Shown here: positions 1 to 10,542 of the stretch, piece after piece
Position numbering within the stretch: position 1 is the first letter of the stretch
Layout: every line of letters begins with the position of its first letter
Source of the DNA: Symsagittifera roscoffensis
Taxonomy: Eukaryota; Xenacoelomorpha; Acoela; Convolutidae
DNA: 64,000 bases
Direction: 5' to 3'
NCBI RefSeq assembly: GCF_963678635.1
Contig: NC_087064.1
Coordinates: 29,738,189-29,802,188 of the forward strand
Notes under the pieces: generated by a model
The model's database searches: none
What the model was told of the DNA's origin: nothing
The model's input: only the letters and a program-made list of their open reading frames with translations
Made by a program: the position numbers and the translations under genes

Positions 1-239
1 CTTGAATTTAAGTGCTCGTGGCCTGCAAAGAAGAGATGACCGCAATTTTGCTGCCACCTCCTTAGATTGGCCCTGAAAAAAAACTCACTTGAAAACTTGT
101 ACTAGATTATTTCAAACATTTTAAATTTAATAGCAGTTTCCTGAGAATTAAATTCGTGAAATGTCTCGACAACGACATTATACCGGATTTGTTACGGTTT
201 CGCGTGCCTGATAACGGGTGTTTTTTCGGATCAAGCGGT
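1..239. other. Unassigned AT-rich flank
   Basis: I see no gene or clear repeat here. It could be a further decayed 5' part of the Penelope-like fragment. Confidence 0.4.
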
Positions 240-1158
240 GCACAGCTTTCAACTGAGACTCTTGAGATCTGAGATAAGCCAATCAAATGCGGATAGGGCC
301 AAGGCATCGGGTAACCTAGCAAAGGCAAGGGAGGAAGTGAGAATGGGTATCGATGAGAAATGGTGGCCTTCGGTAATATTCTATCTGAACCTGCAAGCAA
401 AGTATAGTGTCAATAAATTGATAAGCCGACACAAGAAAAAACTTGGACGAAAGATCAGTTAGAATTTCAGATGAAGTGATTTTGCTGCTTTGGGTGCGGG
501 AAGTCTAAAGCTTTGGACCAAAAAATCCGGTACGAGACAAATTCAATGAAATTCACTTCCTTGCTGACACTGATAGCATTTTGTCTGAACTAAAGTTAAC
601 AAGATTACCCGGATAAAAACTATGTGAGATTCAAGCAGCTGGGAAGAGACATGCTCAGATCGTGAAACAGTTCCCCTCCGACAAAGGTGTTGAAAAAGCC
701 AGAAAGTTATTGAAGGACAACGGTCTTCTGGCAGTGCCGTTTGATAAGGGCGTGGGTTTTTGTGTAATGGAAAAGGAGACATATGAGAAGAATCTGAAAG
801 ATTTATTACAGGCAGAACAATTTAGTGAGAGGAAGAATCTGACCAACAGCATGATCTTGAAAATTGAAAAAGTCATAAGCAATGAATTACTCTTCATGAA
901 AAAGGACGAGATGAGAGAAGCGCTGTATACTATGGTGAAATCAACAGGGGCCCAGCCGGCTAGGCTGTTTGGATTAGCAAAAGTACACAAACAAGGCAGA
1001 CCACTTCGTCCCGTCCTTTCTGTAGCTGGTAGCTCATATGACAACCTGAATAAAACATTGGCAAAAATTTTGATGAAATTGAAAGGGCAAACATAGAAAC
1101 GAACACTCAAATGGCCAGGGAGATCTTGGAGAAAACTAAACTTGACTCTGATGAGAGT
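240..1158 (+). pseudogene. Penelope-like element (PLE) reverse transcriptase fragment, broken
   Basis: This is the N-terminal part of a Penelope-like retroelement RT on the plus strand. The longest open part is 662-1096. It shows VPFDKGVGFCVMEKETYEKN, followed by a GLAKVHK...RPLRPVLS block typical of PLE RTs. Upstream, in another frame near 515-595, is a FGPKNPVRDKFNE block of the same family. An open piece at 238-462 holding RHKKKL may be the extreme N-terminal region. Several frameshifts and stops separate these pieces; one shift near 1075 leads into an ETNTQMAREILEKTK stretch. The catalytic RT aspartates and a GIY-YIG nuclease are not present, because the homology stops at the remnant LTR of element B. 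The family call rests on motif recognition only. Confidence 0.7.
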
Positions 1159-1491
1159 ATCCACCTTTCCACTGAGGGTTCACTCTGATTACCTTCTTCT
1201 TTGTCTTTTCTCTGTTTACAATCGCTCTGCTTCCTATTCAGGATAGGACAGCTCTACTCGCGTTTGATTTATATCTGGAAATTGCGCATAGCAATTTTCC
1301 GCTGCTTTTTTCAAGTACTTTCCCGCGATTGCATTTCGGTTGTTCTGATCTTTTATTTTTGGGATTTTCAGTTTTTGCGAGAAAGTTGAGCATGACAGGC
1401 TCAATTCGAATTTTTGAAAAATTACATTTCATCCCAAAATTACGTAGTTCGTATTCCTCAAGGTCAAACTTCCAAATATGACCGACTGGCA
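1159..1491 (-). repeat. Truncated 3' LTR of element B
   Basis: About 333 bp remain of an expected 882 bp. It matches 51140-51474, including the shared run CAAATATGACCGACTGGCA at its end. The missing part is replaced abruptly by the Penelope-like fragment, so the LTR was cut by a deletion or rearrangement after insertion. Confidence 0.8.
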
Positions 1492-1494
1492 CAT

Positions 1495-1506
1495 ACTCCC
1501 CGGACT
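1495..1506 (-). promoter_or_regulatory. 3' polypurine-tract motif of B
   Basis: AGTCCGGGGAGT on the coding strand, three bases before the 3' LTR edge at 1491. One base differs from the copies in A and C. Confidence 0.55.
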
Positions 1507-1890
1507 CGTGATCGATGTCCTCATCGCGTGTTGCCGCCTGCCAGTGAGTCCCCAGAATACTTAGTGATGCTCAAGATACAGTGCCAGTGGTCATTTACAG
1601 AAGTTTGCAGCAGATTTCAATTTTATCTACAACCCAAAATTCACAACCATATAAAATTGTCACGCTATCGCTGAACAGCAATCAAAATTGTCTAATACCT
1701 GCACGATAAATCTCAGCTTTCGAAGCTAATGATTAAAATTTCTTTTGTCCTATCCAATCGGTTAATTGTCTTGCAACATTTTGATTTAAATAATAATCAT
1801 AGCATATTAATAACAATACTTTGTTTTGTTTAAAAAATTTTTTCGTGACCTCGGATTTTTTTTCGAGCACCTTTTTTTCCCTCTCAAGAC
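1507..1890 (-). other. 3' untranslated region of B
   Basis: AT-rich, with no gene seen, between the C-terminal gene and the polypurine motif. Confidence 0.6.
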
Positions 1891-4493
1891 TCAAGAAACG
1901 CACATTGAGCTCCCTGCTCGCTTCGTATTCCTAGCCTTCGAGGTGCTAGGCCCCGATGAGTTTGACACCGTAATCTGCCTTAGCAGCGCTTCCTCATCAT
2001 CAGAGCTGATCACGATCTCTTCCCACGCTTTCAGTTGCTCGAAGGATCGCATCCACTCCCTCTGCTCCTGCAACCTCTTTGCCTGATTTGGTTAACCTTT
2101 CACTTTCTATTCCCTGTTCAATCAAAAGGAATTGTGCAGGCTCAAGCTCACGTTCTTCACCAAGTCCTCCTCCAGTATCGACTCTCTCGCTTTGATATTG
2201 TCTCTAGACAGCCTACCGACTCTTTTCCAACCTGTAGTGATCGCATTTCGATGGGTGAACAGAGGTCTCTTGAAGGCTTCTGGTCCTATCTCTGCCAGGA
2301 ACTGCCGATATTCTTTACTATGTTTTTTCTTGTGGTCTTACGTCATCATATACAACCAAGATGTTAACGTCACTCGAAACCATGGGAAGAATCTCACGCG
2401 GCTCCATACGTGCCTGATCTTCATGGGTATGATGAATACCTTGCATGCCGTCTCAAACAACTCATGTCTTCTGCTATAATCGATAGCGTATATCGATTCC
2501 GCCGTTGGTGTCTTCGACTCCCTATATTTTGTCACCTTCTCCTCAATCAATCGCAACGCGAACATCGTACTTACAACCAAGATGGTCACCTTCTGCTGGT
2601 GATCGGGTAATCTGATTGACCGAATTTCTTCCACATCCCACACTAAACAGAGGTTTGAGTGCTCCAGGTACCACACTGTCTGTGCCAAGCAATGGAATGG
2701 GCATTCCCCATGTGTAATTTCTATGCTTCGGAGATTGCGTTCTCCCGAGGCTTCCAGCAGAGGCTCTAGTTCCATAATTTTCTCGTGCGTCATATCATTT
2801 TCCTCCTGCACGTGGACACTATTCATCGGCTTCCCGATGGCATTCTGTCTCTCGAAATCACTCGTGTTTCCGCCTTCTAAGCCCAAGAGTTCTTCCCTGC
2901 AGATTTCACTCAAGTCATCTCTTTGTGCCCTTGGCACCGTTCCCAGGATCTTCCTCAACAACCTATGTGAATGATGCGACATCCGAGCCAGTCGTACGCA
3001 CTTGGGTATCGAGAAGGCCCTGTCCACTAGTATGCTTTGGCTGGACACCTCCACCATTGCCATGTGCAATGGATAGTGGCTCCCACATAGGTTGGCCATT
3101 TCTGATCCCACCAAGGATTTTGCATTTACAGGGAGACCATAAGCTTTGCTCACGGGAAATCCCATCTCCGCCTCTAGACCAATCTTCCACCCTCTGATAT
3201 TTTTCTGGGTGGTTTGCAACGACCCCGGCCACGACTCCACGCTTAACGCAGTCTCCAAATGGTGTTCAGACTCCAGCATCTCAAGTGATTGCAGACTACA
3301 CATTCTAGAGAAGAACCCCAGCGCCCCTGCTATATTCACTGTAGTGTTCGTATAGCACTCAGCCACTATCTGCACCTCGCTCTTCTCCCTTTCTGTTATG
3401 TCGCCAAACCAAGCGACTAGGTCTTCTCTCTGGAAAGATTGTATTCTGACACATGATCATCCATCAAAGGTATGCTCTCCACCTCCGCACGTCAAGTCAA
3501 GACAGCTGCCAGGTTCCATCTTCTTTACTGATCCTAGCTTACTCGTTGCTTCGCCCTACTGTTTACTCTGTGGTAGGATCAATTTGTGTATCACGTCCAA
3601 AGTTCCTAGGTCCTCATCTTTTGTTGGTTTAGCCTCACTCGTTCTGTGACTTCCTCAATCAAGCTTGCATGGGGATGTGGACACCAGGAGGGTCTCAGCA
3701 ATTTCCAAACCGTTCCCAAATTCGTAGTCATCATGCCATTTCCATTCCCCATTCTCAATTCCACTGTCTTGCTCGAGCGCGGTACGCTTATCATCTTGGG
3801 TGTCGTCTCAAGTAGCAGGCCTAGGCTCGGTTTCTCCCTCTCCATTGAATCAATTACGATCATCTTCTCTGTCCAAAGCTTCAATAGCTCCGTCACCTCG
3901 TGATTCCTGTGTGCGCTCCCGTCCTCTGAATTCAAGAAAGGGTTGTACGCTATCCCCATCACTCCAGACACATATTGGTACTCTCCCCGTTTGTTGGGTC
4001 TCGAGTAATCTTCAGCCAAGGCCAAGTTACGATGCACATCAAGCCCCTCTTCAAATTTCTTGTTGTGGAATCTTCGTATTTCATCAAGTTTCCCATGATT
4101 CTCTATGGATTGCCTCGAGTCATCTTCCTTCTCGATCCCCGTACTCTGGTATAGATTCAGAATTACGGTGGAGACTCTTCTCTCCATGGTTTTGCTCCCC
4201 ATGGCCTTCTGATGACACGCTTGGACGGTACTATTAGTCATTACGGATATTATCCACCTCAAAAAACAAGTGGCATCTTTTCTTCTCGCCAGACTCAAAC
4301 CGGAATTTTACCTCGCGACATTCTGTACCAGCATCTGGTAGACTTCTAGGCTTTCGTTGCCCAATTTCAATTTATCATGTGAAGTCAATACCTCCAATTC
4401 TATTCCCACTAGGCTCCACGCGAACATCAGCTGTGACGCTGTTCTAACGAAGGGATTTGCCATCAGAGGCAATGCGGACGAAGGTGTTCTCAT
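1891..4493 (-). pseudogene. C-terminal protein of the second coding region, B
   Basis: Homologous over its length to the 828-residue gene of A: 4298-3606 (GEYQYVSGVMGIAYNPFLNS, RPSWCPHPHASLI), 3375-2338 (FSIPKCVRLARMSHHSHRLL, HCLAQTVWYLEHSNLCLVWD), then RPLFTHRNAITT near 2260 and a tail ending near 1891. Frame changes occur at about 3600-3375 and 2338, with a TGA in the CVRIQ region near 3457. The Cys/His tail is partly lost (LSLHNSF without the following Cys). It is clearly more diverged than A is from C. Confidence 0.75.
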
Positions 4494-4589
4494 CGCCTAC
4501 TCAAAGTAATCCCGCAGCAAGCTCTGCCGAATCCGCTTTAGCTGAGTTCCAAATTCCAACTTGTTGACCTCGGCGTTTTGTTGAGTAGC

Positions 4590-4961
4590 TCAATTACGAC
4601 GGTCGCGGGACATCCCACGATCGAGCTTCTTCAGACAGTCCTCCAATTCCTTCATCGTCTCTAGGGCTTCCCGCCATAGTCGAGCCGTATTCCTTGTCGC
4701 ATTCTTCTCAAGAGGGGTTACTTGTATGCCAATAGCCTGATGTTCGCTTGAGATCCATTCTTTGCCAGCATCCACTTCCCATGTTTGTCTATTCGTCGAA
4801 CCCTTTTTCGAGCCTGCCTTCTGAGGTTTGAAATCTTCTTCCGTTGCCAGACTCGTCGAGACCTCTCTCTTCTTCACCACTTCGGCTAGCTTCCTTGGTT
4901 CGGAGCTACTCTTCCACCTCGCTAGAATCGTGGGGGCAGTCTCCCTCAAGTTCTTCTCAGA
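4590..4961 (-). pseudogene. Basic linker of B, downstream of the A insertion
   Basis: 119 residues, Lys/Glu-rich, ending NTARLWREALETMKELEDCL, which corresponds to the linker of A at 10086-9950. It is cut upstream by the 3' LTR of A. The displayed start is only where the frame opens. Confidence 0.55.
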
Positions 4962-5843
4962 TGTAACATTCGCCCAAATACTACACAGCGACGGAACGTA
5001 GAAAAAAGCACCTATTAACGACTGGCAGGCGTGAGTTACCTTAATTCTACTCGTTTTTCACCGTCTCGACCTTGCCAGTTTATTTTCTGGTCTGTTTAGG
5101 GCTAAGTAAAAAGTTACTATTTCAAGGCTTTCAGTCAAACGACTTTTGATCAGCTTTCGTTTACATGCGAACACAACCATATAGCTGAGTCTCGGATCCT
5201 CAGACTACGTGATTGCTATTAAAAACACGACTCGAATACGCTATTTCATTATGTTTTTGGTGACAGTTCTATATTAAATCAATTGGAGATGGATTGACCC
5301 TTTCTCTTCCTAGCTACTCATATTCTAAATTATCAAAAAATGCCGGTGTCAATTCAAAGTTCTAGGGCATCAGAGTATCTAAAAAGTTATTTTACTACAG
5401 TCTTTCGGGATATATCAATCTCTGGGGGACCGAGCCTCCGCTTCCGGGTTTTCCTCGAGATAACGTCGTTATCTCTCCCAATTCGTGGCACGGGAGCGTA
5501 CTGCTCTCCACCACTTCCCCACCGAAGCCTCCTTTCCCACTATCTTCTTCTGCTAAGGGTCTTATCGTGCGTGATTGTCACGATAAGAGGCTTCGTTTTT
5601 CTGTGTTAACGTGCGACTGTTTTCCACTAGATTTGCTGTTGTAATGACTTTTTCACCTTTTTCAGTCAAAATGGCCGTTTTTTGTATTTCTGAGAAATAT
5701 CCATTTGACAATCGGAATTTTTAGAATAGAAAGTTCTAGAATATTTCTACGCTCCTTTGCAGCACTTTTTTGTCGTTAAGGCTTTTTCTCGCTAATTCCT
5801 GTTTCGCCGTAAGGTTGCGCTGTGCCAATCTAGCAGAATGGCA
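4962..5843 (-). repeat. 3' LTR of element A
   Basis: 882 bp. The plus strand starts TGTAACATTCGCCC and ends GCAGAATGGCA, so on the minus strand the LTR runs TGCCATTCTGC...GTTACA. It aligns end to end with 32034-32915. The inner edge at 5844 is followed by the conserved polypurine-type motif. The outer edge abuts coding sequence of element B at 4961. Confidence 0.92.
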
Positions 5844-5846
5844 TAT

Positions 5847-5858
5847 ACTCCCCGGACA
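5847..5858 (-). promoter_or_regulatory. 3' polypurine-tract motif of A
   Basis: TGTCCGGGGAGT on the coding strand, three bases before the 3' LTR. The G-rich core GGGGAG fits a plus-strand primer. The same placement occurs in B and C. Confidence 0.6.
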
Positions 5859-6382
5859 ATCCCCATCAGTGTACCTATTGATCGCATAACACCGGGTTAT
5901 CGTCAAGTACTGATCCAGTTCTCTATAATCAACCTTACAAATCGCATTAGAAAATGAAATTTATCTACTCCACCTCAACTCACTACGGGTCACAAATGGC
6001 ATCATACTACATCTCACTGCCTTTCAACGTTTTCACAAAATTTGCACCATGAGGAATGTCCTAGATAAAAATTCCTTTCTGACTACTTACGTCATCTTGC
6101 CATAAAACTTCTTTTCGCTCTTGCTGATTAAAAAATTGGGACATGGCACGGCCACGCTTCCGTTAAAATTAACTTAACGTCACTCACCAAGTATAATCAG
6201 TTATTTATGCGGTCCTCTTTGATATTAAAACAAGGAAACTCTGTGGCTAGGAAAGTCATTGAGTTACTCACCCTCTTCGAGCGAGTTTACGCAAACTTAC
6301 CGGGTCGCCACACAGTGAATACGTTACTTACACAGGTTAAAAACATCAGTCGTGTTTAAATAGGTAAATATACTCACCTGTG

Positions 6383-6446
<64 letters not shown>

Positions 6447-6661
6447 GTAGCACAACTAAAATTTTCTTTCAACAATTTCAACAATTGCAACAATTTTCAA
6501 AGTCTGGTCTGACCAAACTAAATCAAAACAAAAAGTTTAACAGTTTCAATAATCAAACTTGGTTGAATGGTATAAGTTTTAACACACAAAGACAATCAAG
6601 TTTTTCTCTTTCTCTCCCTTTCTTGGTTACATCTTCACTTTTCTTCCTCGTTCCATTTTCC
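5859..6661 (-). other. 3' untranslated region of A
   Basis: It lies between the C-terminal gene and the polypurine motif. It contains a (TA)n run at 6386-6441 and CAACAATTT-type short repeats at 6466-6500. No gene is supported. Confidence 0.7.
6386..6441. repeat. (TA)n microsatellite
   Basis: About 28 TA units in the 3' untranslated region of A. It creates an artificial Ile-Tyr frame on the plus strand. Confidence 0.95.
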
Positions 6662-9148
6662 TTATTCCATCGCTTCTTGATTTTGTACTTCAGTTTCACT
6701 GTCTTCCAGAACTTTCTCCAACATGTCCATGGAGTTGTGGGCCGTGCCCCATTTCTCCTGTTCCAACAGCCTCGGTTTGCAACAAGGTATCAAGTTCACA
6801 TTCACCTTTTGCTCCCGGTTCCTGCAAAAGCTGTTGTGAACACACAGGCTCACATTCCGTTCTAAGTCAGCTCGTGAGACCTCTCTCTTTTCAGTTTCAG
6901 TCACACAAGGTGCTCCAGCTACTCGCTTCACCGCCGTGGTAACAGCGTTTCGGTGCGTTAAGAATGCTCTTTTATAGGCTCCCGTTCCTATATCTAGCTG
7001 GAAAGATTGATAGGCTTCCGTGTTCCTAGACATATGACGCTTCGCGCGTTCATACATCCATGATGTCATCACTACACGGAACCAAGGTATCAATCTTTGC
7101 CTTGTCCATATTCTTTCAATGGCTTTGGGTATTCTCAGAACCTTGCAGGTGGTTCTGAAAAGATCTAGGTTGCGGTTCATCTTTACGTTGCTTAGCTGCT
7201 CAGGTGTCGGCACGGCCGTCTCCTGCCCACATGAGCCCGCGTTGGCCTCCAACCATCTCACCGCCAGCATGGCACTAACAACCACGATTGACAATTGTTG
7301 ACTTTGATCGGGCAACCCCGTGGAATACAACTCATCCACGTCCCACACTAACACCAGATTCCCGCGTTTGGGATACCACAACGTCTGCGCCAGGCAGTGG
7401 TAAGGATACTCCCCATGAATCATTAGTATGTTTCTTCGGGTCCGATACCCTGAGGCTCCCAGCAACGGTTCGACTTCCATCATTATTCTATGCACATCGT
7501 CCTTTTCTTCTATGGTGGGGAATTCAGTGGGCAGCGCTGCACTCGTCTTCTGCTTCTGGAATTCACTCACATTACCCTCGTTCAATCTCATGAACTCTTC
7601 ACCCACTACGTCTTGCAACTCGCCTTCAGATCTCTTCGCGACTGCCCGAAAGATCTTTGCCAACAAATCATATGACCTCTCCGACATTCTGGCCAACCTC
7701 ACGCACTTTGGCACAGAGAAAAGTTGGTCAATCAACTCCTGCTGTGTCCGCGCATCCATTAACACCATGTGTGTAGGATACCTACTACTGCAATATGGTG
7801 CGGAGCTTGAACCCACCAGATATTTTGAACCAGTAGGTTTATGATAGGCTTCACTATCTTTCAGATTCATTTCGTTCTCCAGAGCTTCTCGCCAGCCTCC
7901 GATCTTCTGCTCTGTCTGCAATGCTCCAGGGAAGACTTCCACGCTGAGGGACGTCACCAGCTCATGGGCACGCTCCAGGCGCTCAAGCGATTCTATCGAA
8001 CTCGTCATGCTACAAAATCCCAAGGCTGTGGTCAAGTTTACATCCGTCACCCCATGACAGTCCGCGACCAACTCCATGCCACTCTTATCCGACATGCTCA
8101 ATCTTCCGTACAATCGTGCCAGTTGTCGATGCTGCTCGCTCAGCGTAATCAGGCAGTGCCCCAAGTTACAAACAGGTCCTTCCATCCCACTATGTTGAGC
8201 CAAGCATGTGCCTTGCTTCAACCAATTGCTCGATGGACCTTCCTCGGACAGCTCCGTGGATGGGTTGCTCTTCCGCTTCGTCAACCTCATGGCCAGCAGA
8301 TGGTGTATCATGGCCAGATCATGTAAACTCGCGTCATCATCTAGGTCTAACGTGATATCCGCCGTCATGTCCCAGATTAAACCGGCGTTCGAATGAGGAC
8401 ACCAAGAAGGCTTCATGAGTTCCCACATCGTTACTAGACTGGTTTTCAAGGGACCGTCCCAAGAACCACAATCAAAACTCACTTGCCCCTTTAGCTCGGG
8501 AACCGAGGGTTCGACCACTCGTTCTTCCAAGATAATTCCCAGCTTGGGTTGTTCCACCATCAGCATTCCAGTTTCTTTAATCCATTCAACCCAGAAATTG
8601 AGTACTATGACTTGCTCATAGTCGAAGTACGCTTCCCTGGCTTCTTCATTCACGAAGGGATTATACGCCATCCCCAGTATGCCCGACACATATTGGAACG
8701 ACTTCAGTCTCCCTAGTGTTGCAAAGTCTTTTTGTCCCTTGACTGCTTCAATCAACTCCCGGCTCACTTTCAATTCTTTGTTGGAATATCTTCTCACTTC
8801 TTCCAACTTGCGATAGCTCTCCATGTCATTCGACTCCTTATTTGGTACAGTCAACGGCATATCCTGATATAGTTCCAGGAGTGCCCTAAGGAAGCTCCTT
8901 TCGCAATGAACTCCCTTTTGCCGAATGATCTTTATACATTCTCCCAAAACAGGAGTGGGGATACGATCCACCACGAACCTGACAAAGCAAAGGGCATCCT
9001 TACGCTTAGCCCATGCTATCGCAGAATCGTCTTTTGAAATCAACGCTCGCAGAGCTTCCATCAACTCCAGCTCCTGTTCCCGTGATTGCGAATCATTACT
9101 GGCTTCATGTTCCGCCTTCTTGTAATCAAGCAATGTTCCGAGTTGCAC
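6662..9148 (-). CDS. C-terminal protein of the second coding region (828 residues, unknown family), A
   Basis: This is the longest intact frame in the window. It may read on from the preceding fragment rather than start at an ATG. Conserved parts shared with B and C are a helical N-half (AWAKRKDALCFVRFVVDRIP, QYVSGILGMAYNPF), SWCPHSNAGLI, GTCLAQHSGMEGPVC, SVPKCVRLARMSE, HGEYPYHCLAQTLWYP, LVLVWDVDEL, and RAFLTHRNAVTTAVKR. The tail has Cys/His at 769-775 (CVHNSFC) and Cys-Cys at 789-790, a possible zinc site. I see no signal peptide, no membrane helix and no furin-like site, so an envelope role is not supported. The family is unrecognised. Confidence 0.75.
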   Translation of the reverse strand: MQLGTLLDYKKAEHEASNDSQSREQELELMEALRALISKDDSAIAWAKRKDALCFVRFVVDRIPTPVLGECIKIIRQKGVHCERSFLRALLELYQDMPLTVPNKESNDMESYRKLEEVRRYSNKELKVSRELIEAVKGQKDFATLGRLKSFQYVSGILGMAYNPFVNEEAREAYFDYEQVIVLNFWVEWIKETGMLMVEQPKLGIILEERVVEPSVPELKGQVSFDCGSWDGPLKTSLVTMWELMKPSWCPHSNAGLIWDMTADITLDLDDDASLHDLAMIHHLLAMRLTKRKSNPSTELSEEGPSSNWLKQGTCLAQHSGMEGPVCNLGHCLITLSEQHRQLARLYGRLSMSDKSGMELVADCHGVTDVNLTTALGFCSMTSSIESLERLERAHELVTSLSVEVFPGALQTEQKIGGWREALENEMNLKDSEAYHKPTGSKYLVGSSSAPYCSSRYPTHMVLMDARTQQELIDQLFSVPKCVRLARMSERSYDLLAKIFRAVAKRSEGELQDVVGEEFMRLNEGNVSEFQKQKTSAALPTEFPTIEEKDDVHRIMMEVEPLLGASGYRTRRNILMIHGEYPYHCLAQTLWYPKRGNLVLVWDVDELYSTGLPDQSQQLSIVVVSAMLAVRWLEANAGSCGQETAVPTPEQLSNVKMNRNLDLFRTTCKVLRIPKAIERIWTRQRLIPWFRVVMTSWMYERAKRHMSRNTEAYQSFQLDIGTGAYKRAFLTHRNAVTTAVKRVAGAPCVTETEKREVSRADLERNVSLCVHNSFCRNREQKVNVNLIPCCKPRLLEQEKWGTAHNSMDMLEKVLEDSETEVQNQEAME

Positions 9149-9332
9149 ATTTGTCCGTCCATTCCACTATTGTGAGCTAGACAGGTGCCCTGTCTCAGCC
9201 AGTCACTCGATGGACTTCCTTCGGAAGGTGCCGTTGATGGGTTGTTCTTCTGCTTCGTTACTCTTATGGCCAGCAGATGGTGTATCATGGCCAGATCGTG
9301 CAAACTCGCGTCATCATCCAGGTCCAACGTAA
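8552..9332 (-). repeat. Duplicated block X, 781 bp (partner 14510-15290)
   Basis: Block X spans the junction between the complete C-terminal protein gene (below 9148) and a partial earlier copy above it. At 9332/9333 about 330 bp is missing compared with 15291-15620, joined at an AACGACTTC overlap. Confidence 0.9.
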
Positions 9333-9780
9333 CGACTTCAACTTCCCTAATGTTGCATAGTCTTTTTGTCCCCTGACTGCTTCAATTAATTCCCGGCTCA
9401 CTTTCAACTTTTTGTTGGAATACCTTCTCACTTCTTCCAACCTGCGGTGGCTCTCCATATCGTTCGACTCCTTGTTTGGTATGGCCAGCGGCATATCCTG
9501 ATACAGCTCCAGGAGTGCTCTCAGGAAGTTTCGTTCACCATCAACTCCCCCTTGCCGAATGGTTTTTATGCATTCTCCCAATACAGGAGTCGGAATACGA
9601 TCCACCACGAACCTTACGAAGCAAAGGACATCCTTACGCTTAGCCCAGGCTATCGCAGAATCGTCTCTAGAAATCAACATTCGCAGGGCTTCCATCAATT
9701 ACAGTTCCTGTTCCTTTGATTTTGAGTCGTTGTTGGCTTCATATTCCGCCTTCTTAATTCCCATTAAACATCAGGCCAAT
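9130..9780 (-). pseudogene. Partial first copy of the C-terminal protein N-region, A
   Basis: Segment 9698-9285 repeats the start of the following gene (EALRMLISRDDSAIAWAKRK) at roughly 90% protein similarity. It has a 330-bp deletion at 9332 and then DLDDDASLHDLAMIHHLL. It ends at 9130 by fusing into the complete copy. This is a tandem duplication of the 5' part of the C-terminal gene. Confidence 0.7.
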
Positions 9781-9792
9781 CGTACCTGCAAG

Positions 9793-10487
9793 TCAGTTCT
9801 GGTACTTGGATAAGCTATGTATGCTGCCACCGTCGCCGGCGCATGTCTCCGTCTCCGTCGCCGTCACCGTCTCGTCAAAGTATTTTTGAAGGGCCGCCCT
9901 CCAAGAGATCTCTAGCAGTTTTTCCAGGCCGATTTCGTTTGCCTCCGAGGACATCACCGTGCCGTATTCTTTCCTGTTCAAGTTAGAGTTCTCCGTCAGC
10001 TCCTTCAGATACTCCTGCATGGCTTGCTTCTCATTCCAGGCCATCAGGTGCGCTCTCGCGGAATTCCTTGCCTTCAGCATCTCCACATAACCCCTGCCGG
10101 ATCTCTCACGTGGACTGAGTCTGGCACAGTGATTCGACTATACTCGACCACCTCGAGTTGTCTATCCAGCTTCATCCGGGCCATGTTGGTTCGCGAGGGC
10201 TTGTAATCATCAAGTCCTCCAGATCCACACTGACTGATGACCTCCATTTCCAGCTTGGTATCCGCCAGAGTCCGTGCATTTTTCTTTGACCTCGTGGCCG
10301 TGATGGTCAAACCTGCCAATAACATAGGGGGTATCAGGTTTTCTTTTTCTCCCCCGGCCAGCATCGCACCATCTCCTTGCCCACTTTTGCCTGAACGAGC
10401 TACTCCTGCCAAGGAGGCCACCACTGTGCTGGCTTTTGACTTCACCACTTTCTGGTTTACGGCTCGGCTTCCTGTCTTTCCCTTCAA
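9793..10487 (-). pseudogene. Basic linker of second coding region, A
   Basis: Segments 10487-10074 (Lys/Ser/Ala-rich, GKTGSRAVNQKVVKSKAST) and 10086-9793 (RNSARAHLMAW ... MQEYLKELTEN). The second matches B at 4750-4590 (RNTARLWREALETMKELEDC). It connects the middle domain to the C-terminal protein. A frame change lies between the pieces. Confidence 0.45.
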
Positions 10488-10542
10488 CCGCTTCAGCCCT
10501 TTTTTAGCTCGTGTGACGGGTAACTTTCTCGTGATCTGCTCA

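Noticed and set aside
6380-6865. Plus-strand 161-codon frame starting with an Ile-Tyr run
   Set aside because: It is created by the (TA)n repeat and lies over the antisense of the C-terminal gene.
6662-9148. Envelope gene after integrase
   Set aside because: No signal peptide, transmembrane helix, fusion peptide or cleavage site could be seen in the A, B or C copies.
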